A DNA stretch of 64,000 nt, taken from assembly GCA_019636245.1 (NCBI GenBank), contig JAHBXX010000025.1, positions 1-64,000 of the forward strand, written 5' to 3'. This document shows positions 59,307 through 64,000 of this stretch, piece after piece. Position 1 is the first letter of the stretch. Each line of letters begins with the position of its first letter. This stretch comes from Planctomycetota bacterium (GTDB taxonomy: Bacteria > Planctomycetota > UBA1135 > UBA2386). Position numbers and translations under genes: made by a program. The notes under the pieces were generated by a model. It was not told the origin of the DNA, searched no databases, and saw nothing but the letters and a program-made list of their open reading frames with translations.

Positions 59307-62168
59307 ATGGACGAGCGCTCCGAGATCCTGCTGCCGATCCTCGACGGCATCGTCGACCTGCCGCCGGTGGCGCAGGCGCCAGCCCTCGAGGCGGCTTGCC
59401 GCTCGCATCCCGATCTCGCCGACGACCTGCGTCGCCAGTTCGCCCGCTACCTCGACCTCGCCGAGGGCGGCGGCGGCAACGAGGACAGCACGGCGGGCGA
59501 GTGGGTCGGACCCTACCGCCTCGTCGAGGTGCTCGGCGAGGGCGGCATGGGCATCGTCTATCGAGCCGAGCAGCGCGAGCCCGTGCGCCGGCAGGTGGCG
59601 CTGAAGCTGCTCAAGTACGGCTTCCCCGGCCAACGGGCACTGGCGAGGTTCCAGGTCGAGCAGCAGGCGCTGGCGATGATGGAGCACGAGGGCATCGCCA
59701 AGCTCTACGAGTGCGGGGCGACGGCGGACGGGCGCCCGTACGTGGCGATGGAGCTGGTGGCCGGCGAGCCGCTGACCGCCTACTGCGAGTGCCGCCTGCT
59801 GACCGTGCCCGAACGCCTGGGGCTGCTGCTGCAGGTCTGCGACGCCGTGCAGCATGCGCACCACAAGGGCGTCGTGCACCGCGACCTCAAACCGACCAAC
59901 GTGCTGGTGACCGACGAGGGCGGTCAGCCGCGGGTGAAGGTGATCGACTTCGGTCTCGCCAAGCCGACCGCAGGCGATGCGTTCGGCGACTCGATGCACA
60001 CCGAGTTCGGCGCCGCGCTCGGCACGCCGGAGTACATGGCGCCGGAGCAGTTCGACGACGCCCGCGACGTGGACACGCGGGCCGACGTCTATGCGCTCGG
60101 CGTCCTGCTGCACGAACTGCTGGTCGGGGCGCTGCCGTTCCCCCGCGAACGATGCGGCGAGGGGCGCGGCGGGCGCGAGCCGACCGCGCCGAGCCGGCGC
60201 CTGGCCACTGCGGCCGCGGCGGCGGAGGTCGCGCGCCGGCGCAAGACGACGCGGTTGCTGCTCGCGCGCGCGCTGCGCCAGGATCTCGACTGGGTCGTGC
60301 TCAAGGCGCTGGCGCCGGAGCGCGAGCAGCGCTACCCGACGCCGGCGGCGCTGGCGGCCGAGTTGCGGCGCTACCTCGCCGGCGAACCGCTGGAGACCGG
60401 GCCGCCACGGCTCGGCTACCGCCTGCGCAAGACGCTGCGACGCCATCGCCTGGCGCTCGGCGTGGTGACCCTGGTGCTGGCGACCGCGGTGACCGGGGCC
60501 GGAGTCTCGTGGCACCTGCTGCTGCGCGCCCGCGAGCAGGAAGGCGTCGCGCGCACGCGCGCCGAGGCCAACGCGGCGCTGGCCCGCCACAACGCCGACC
60601 TCGCCGCCAGCGAGCGCGCGGCACGCGGCGAACTCGACGTGGTCGTGCGCGACTTCGAACTGCTGGCGGCGGTGGTCCGCCATCGGCAGGTGCTCGCCAA
60701 CGAACGTCTGCTCCATCCGCCCTGGCCGGAGCGCGCGCCGGCCATGGCGCGGTGGCTGGACGAGGAGGCGGCGCCGCTCCTGGCGATGCGTCCGGCCATC
60801 GCCGCGGCGATCGCCCGGCTGCGGCCGGTGGTCGGCCGCGCCCCGGCCGTACGCGGGTTGCTGGACCCGGACGCCGAGGTCGAACTGCCGCCACCGAAGA
60901 CGTGGTTCCAGGCGCTGTGGCTGGCGCGCAGCCCGGATGACTTCCGCCTGGCCTTCGACATCGCCATCGGCGCGCAGCCGCCCTCGGCGGCGTCGGCGCC
61001 GCTCGCCACGTCGACGGCCACCGGCGATGCGCTGGCGTTCCTGTACGACGAGCTCGCCGACCTCGAGGTCCGGTTGGCGGAACTCGCCGACGTGGTCTGC
61101 CCGCGCGTCCAGCAGCGGCTCGGGTGGGCCAGGCGCATCGAGTCGCTGTCGCCGGGGTTTCCGGGTGCTCGCCACTCCTGGGCGGAGGTCCAGGCGGCGA
61201 TCGCCACCGGCACCGGCATCGAACTGCGCGACGAGGACGTCGTCGGTCTGGTGCCGATCGGTCAGAACCCAGCCACGGGGCTGTGGGAGTTCTACGACCT
61301 GCGCAGCGCATGGGACGGCAAGCGCGACCTGGCGCAGATCTCCCTCCCGCGGCATGGAACCGACGGCTCGCTCCGGCTGCGACCGGGTTCGGGCATCGTC
61401 TTCGTCCTGTTGCCGGGTGGGACGTTCACGATGGGGGGGCAGCGCCGCGACGAGCACGAGCCGAACTTCGATCCGTACGCCGCAGAGGCCGAGACTCCGC
61501 ACGCGGTCACACTGGCGCCGTTCCTGATCGCTCGCCATGAACTGACGCGTGGTCAGTGGCTGCGGCTCGGCGGAGAGAAGGTGTTCGGGTTCCGCGATGG
61601 CGAACGTCGCCGCGGCGAGCCACGCATTGGCGACCGCCACCCCGCGGAGTCGGTGACGTGGCTTGCGGCCAGCGAGTTGCTCCGCCAGCATGGTCTGGTG
61701 CTGCCGACGGAGGCGCAGTGGGAGTACGCGTGCCGGGCCGGCACCTCGACGCCGTGGTGGACGGGTGCCGATCCCGGCAGCCTCGCCGGCGCCGCGAACG
61801 TGCAGGATGTCGCCGCGGTGCGGAACAACCCCGACTGGGGACGGCCGGAGGATTTCGACGACGGCGTCAGCGTGCTGGCCGTCGTCGGCAGCTACCGCGC
61901 GAATGCGTTCGGCCTGTACGACATGCACGGCAACGTCGCCGAATGGTGCCGCGACCGCTACGGCTACTACGAGGGGCCGGTGCGCGCCGGGGACGGGCTG
62001 CGGCTGATCGACGACTGGCTCGGCGGGCGCGTGGTGCGCGGCGGTTCCTTCAGCAGCAGGGCCGTCTCCTGTCGCAGCGCGCGGCGCGTGCACCAGATGC
62101 CCGACCAATGCGATCACGCGGTCGGCGTGCGGGCGGTGCGCGCGCTGCGGTCGGCTGCGGGTCGGTAG
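59307..62168 (+). CDS. Ser/Thr protein kinase with C-terminal FGE-sulfatase-like domain
   Basis: The protein has 953 residues from ATG 59307. The Hanks-type kinase domain (about 68-345) has GEGGMGIVYRA, catalytic lysine K100 (QVALKLLK), HRDLKPTN with D193, DFGLAKP with D214, and GTPEYMAPEQ. A single transmembrane helix (about 386-410) separates it from an extracytoplasmic part that ends in an FGE/SUMF1-like domain (about 690-950) with GGTFTMGGQ, GLYDMHGNVAEWCRD and RVVRGGSF. Such kinases are common in planctomycetes and may sense external signals through the FGE-like domain; no copper-site cysteines of true FGE were checked. It is convergent with an ECF sigma gene, and the two may work together. 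Confidence 0.95.
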   Translation: MDERSEILLPILDGIVDLPPVAQAPALEAACRSHPDLADDLRRQFARYLDLAEGGGGNEDSTAGEWVGPYRLVEVLGEGGMGIVYRAEQREPVRRQVALKLLKYGFPGQRALARFQVEQQALAMMEHEGIAKLYECGATADGRPYVAMELVAGEPLTAYCECRLLTVPERLGLLLQVCDAVQHAHHKGVVHRDLKPTNVLVTDEGGQPRVKVIDFGLAKPTAGDAFGDSMHTEFGAALGTPEYMAPEQFDDARDVDTRADVYALGVLLHELLVGALPFPRERCGEGRGGREPTAPSRRLATAAAAAEVARRRKTTRLLLARALRQDLDWVVLKALAPEREQRYPTPAALAAELRRYLAGEPLETGPPRLGYRLRKTLRRHRLALGVVTLVLATAVTGAGVSWHLLLRAREQEGVARTRAEANAALARHNADLAASERAARGELDVVVRDFELLAAVVRHRQVLANERLLHPPWPERAPAMARWLDEEAAPLLAMRPAIAAAIARLRPVVGRAPAVRGLLDPDAEVELPPPKTWFQALWLARSPDDFRLAFDIAIGAQPPSAASAPLATSTATGDALAFLYDELADLEVRLAELADVVCPRVQQRLGWARRIESLSPGFPGARHSWAEVQAAIATGTGIELRDEDVVGLVPIGQNPATGLWEFYDLRSAWDGKRDLAQISLPRHGTDGSLRLRPGSGIVFVLLPGGTFTMGGQRRDEHEPNFDPYAAEAETPHAVTLAPFLIARHELTRGQWLRLGGEKVFGFRDGERRRGEPRIGDRHPAESVTWLAASELLRQHGLVLPTEAQWEYACRAGTSTPWWTGADPGSLAGAANVQDVAAVRNNPDWGRPEDFDDGVSVLAVVGSYRANAFGLYDMHGNVAEWCRDRYGYYEGPVRAGDGLRLIDDWLGGRVVRGGSFSSRAVSCRSARRVHQMPDQCDHAVGVRAVRALRSAAGR

Positions 62169-62180
62169 CCGCGAACGCCG

Positions 62181-62717
62181 CTAGCCGTCGCCGTTCGACC
62201 CGAGGGCGAGCGACAGACGCAACAACGCGCGCCGCAGCAGCTGCCGCGATGCCGCGGCGCTGATGCCCAGGTGCCCGCCGATCTCCTCGTGCGGCAGGCC
62301 CATGAACCGGGCCAGCGTGATCACCTCGCGGTGCGTCTCGTCGAGGCCCGCGAAGGCCGTCTCGAAGGCGGCCAGCTGCTCCTGCGCGACCATCCTCGCG
62401 CTCGGCGTATCGCTGCCATTCGCCTCGGCGGCCGGCGGTGCTTCCCCAGCCAGCCGATCGACGTCGCGTTTCGCCGCGCTGTAGTAGCGGTCCTTCGAGA
62501 CGATCTTGCGCAGCGCGGTGGTGAACAGCCACGCCCGGAAGGCGTGCGGGTCGTCGAGCGGCAGGCGCTCGGCGCCGGCCAGGACCTCGCGGCACGTCGA
62601 CTGCAGGACGTCGGAGACCGACTCCATCGCGGCGACGCGGCGGCCGAGGCGCCGGCGGACGAACTGCCGCAGCGCGTCGAGGTGGGGTGCCAGGGCGTCG
62701 GCGACCGGGTCCTCCAT
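62181..62717 (-). CDS. ECF-family RNA polymerase sigma factor
   Basis: The protein has 178 residues from ATG 62717; the long frame above it is a shadow of the topoisomerase gene. Region 2 runs through RQFVRRRLGRRVAAMESVSD and FRAWLFTTALRKIVSKDRYY (promoter -10 recognition). Region 4 is in FAGLDETHREVITLARFMGL and PHEEIGGHLGISAAASRQLL. No anti-sigma gene is adjacent; the convergent kinase-FGE protein is the likely controller, as in planctomycete kinase-linked ECF groups. The target promoter is unknown. Confidence 0.9.
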   Translation of the reverse strand: MEDPVADALAPHLDALRQFVRRRLGRRVAAMESVSDVLQSTCREVLAGAERLPLDDPHAFRAWLFTTALRKIVSKDRYYSAAKRDVDRLAGEAPPAAEANGSDTPSARMVAQEQLAAFETAFAGLDETHREVITLARFMGLPHEEIGGHLGISAAASRQLLRRALLRLSLALGSNGDG

Positions 62718-62824
62718 CGCGGCGGCAGCATCGCCGCTGGGGCGCCGGGCTGCAAGCGGGGGAGTCCCGGCCAGCCGGGCTGTCGGCGACCACGCCGGCC
62801 GCGGCGCCGGTGCCACCGGCCAGA

Positions 62825-64000
62825 TCAGAGCTTGCGGCTCTTCTCCAGCACGGTGGTCAGGTTCGTCGACGCCGACGCGACCGCCTTCTCGTCCAGGTCC
62901 AGGATGTCGCGCAGCGCCTCGACGACGTGCGGGATGTACATCGTGATGTAGTTGCGCTTCTTGAACTCGCTGGCGAGCTTCTTGCCCTTGCGCACGTGGA
63001 TGCCGAGCTTGCGGCCGGCGTCCATCAGGGCGAGCCGCAGCTCCTCGAGGATCTCGTCGTAGCCGGCGATCGCCTCCTTCGACTCGCTGGTGAACGGCAC
63101 CCAGACCGAGGCGATGTGCACGAACACGACCATCGGCCCGATCGGCAGCGCGCCGCGCGGCTGCTGCAGCCCGTAGTTCTTCCAGTTGGTCCCGATCACC
63201 GCCTTGGTGATCGCGCAGGCCGACTGCTGGAACACCAGCGGCACGCGGTTGGCGAAGCGGATCAGCCGGATCGGCTCGTCCGCGGCGCCCATCAGCACCT
63301 CCTCGTTCGACTTCTTCTTCGCCGCCTCGACGATCTTGCCGCCCTCGGTGACCTGCAGCGTGTCGCCCGGCCGGCCGTAGGCGATGCCGACCTCGATCGC
63401 GAACGGGTGGCCGCGGTAGACGACCGGCTTGCGCGAGGTGGCGACGTAGAAGTCCGCTTCGACCTCCTTCTTCAGGCCGGCGATGATCAGCGGTTCGCCG
63501 ATCGGCGCGATGCACGAGAGCGGCGGCGCCATGATCTTCGTCGCGTCGATCGCCGCCTTCAGCTTCTGCACCGCCGCGGCATCGAGCCGCCGCGGGTTGG
63601 TCTCCGGCTTGACGCCGGCCTTGTCGCAGATCTCCTTCGCGACCGTCGGGCCGACGCGCGAGAAGTCCTGCTGCAGGAACGCCGACAGCGTGCGGTTCTC
63701 GCTCTCCTGCAGCATCTTCAGCAGGATGCCCAGCTCGACGCCGTGCGGGTGCGGCTTGATCTCCTCGACCTCCTTCGGCAGCTCGCTGGTGCCGCGCTCG
63801 TAGCGGGTCACGTTGCCGTCCGGGTCGGTGAAGGTCAGCTGCACGTGCGGGTTGGCCACCGCCATCAGCTTCAGGAACTCCTCGACGCTCTTCTGGCCGC
63901 GGCGGTACTCGCCCTCCATGTCGATCGAGACCTCGGTGCCGTGGTCCTTGTCCCACTCGATCACCCGGTCGGTCGCGTCGGGGCGGTTCTTGGCGGTGTC
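62825..64000 (-). CDS. DNA topoisomerase VI subunit B, C-terminal part
   Basis: Subunit B is the ATPase of topoisomerase VI. The visible 391 residues run off the right edge, so the GHKL ATPase domain is outside. The visible part spans the helix-two-turns-helix and transducer domains: EEIKPHPHGVELGILLKML, FLQQDFSRVGPTVAKEIC, the transducer RLIRFANRVPLVFQQSACAIT, WKNYGLQQPRG, and VFVHIASVWVPFTSESKEAIA, and ends with a coiled helix (VLEKSRKL). Apparent start codons such as GTG 63964 are internal, because the frame is open to the edge. Subunit A is at 56115-57278 on the same strand. Confidence 0.95.
   Translation of the reverse strand, partial: DTAKNRPDATDRVIEWDKDHGTEVSIDMEGEYRRGQKSVEEFLKLMAVANPHVQLTFTDPDGNVTRYERGTSELPKEVEEIKPHPHGVELGILLKMLQESENRTLSAFLQQDFSRVGPTVAKEICDKAGVKPETNPRRLDAAAVQKLKAAIDATKIMAPPLSCIAPIGEPLIIAGLKKEVEADFYVATSRKPVVYRGHPFAIEVGIAYGRPGDTLQVTEGGKIVEAAKKKSNEEVLMGAADEPIRLIRFANRVPLVFQQSACAITKAVIGTNWKNYGLQQPRGALPIGPMVVFVHIASVWVPFTSESKEAIAGYDEILEELRLALMDAGRKLGIHVRKGKKLASEFKKRNYITMYIPHVVEALRDILDLDEKAVASASTNLTTVLEKSRKL

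Overview
The window is a very GC-rich bacterial chromosome segment (around 70 % GC by eye) with tightly packed genes on both strands. Several features point to Planctomycetota or a close relative: exported propeller-like proteins with a shared C-terminal module, a Ser/Thr kinase fused to a formylglycine-generating-enzyme-like (FGE) domain beside an ECF sigma factor, several secreted metallopeptidases, and weak or missing Shine-Dalgarno sequences. This assignment is an inference, since no rRNA gene is present. I saw no tRNA, rRNA, CRISPR array, transposase or phage genes.

Layout. 1-3804 (minus): a lipA / E1alpha / E1beta / E2 operon for a branched-chain-type 2-oxo acid dehydrogenase; E2 runs off the left edge. 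4019-8807 (minus): three tandem paralogous exported propeller-like proteins with strong hairpins nearby. 9063-14429: a phosphate-binding-like protein and a porin (minus), divergent from a membrane histidine kinase and a hybrid kinase/response regulator (plus). 14517-22103 (plus): acyltransferase 3, SGNH hydrolase, HExxH protein and an eukaryote-like isoleucyl-tRNA synthetase. 22134-26982 (minus): a GIDE-LemA fusion, a large HExxH peptidase and a Cys-rich lipoprotein. 27126-39822 (plus): a lipoprotein, rpsO, pnp with a long repetitive tail, a 1916-residue membrane-bound sigma-54 activator, a small exported protein and a secretin. 39832-47835: a lipid-anchored glutathione peroxidase (minus), then (plus) a carboxypeptidase-regulatory-like protein carrying an apparent frameshift, UDP-GlcNAc 2-epimerase, GspK, a TetR regulator and a glycosyltransferase. 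47894-56096: a beta-barrel protein, a UDP-sugar dehydrogenase, a PGPGW membrane protein, a histone-deacetylase-like enzyme, a small lipoprotein, a kelch protein and a further exported protein. 56115-64000: topoisomerase VI subunits A and B (B cut by the right edge), both on the minus strand but separated by a Sua5-type gene, a kinase-FGE gene and an ECF sigma factor.

Links between genes. LipA makes the lipoyl cofactor that E2 carries. The epimerase and dehydrogenase could together make UDP-ManNAcA for a surface glycan, with the glycosyltransferase and acyltransferase as possible partners. The secretin and GspK suggest that parts of a type II secretion system are scattered here; it might export the large secreted proteins, although no other component is in view.

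The most notable observations are the bacterial topoisomerase VI with its two subunit genes separated, the transmembrane sigma-54 activator with sugar-binding-like and GGDEF-like parts, a three-armed alternating stem-loop at 8984-9066, the C-terminal module shared by five exported proteins, and the single-base frameshift that detaches the membrane anchor of the 40563 gene.
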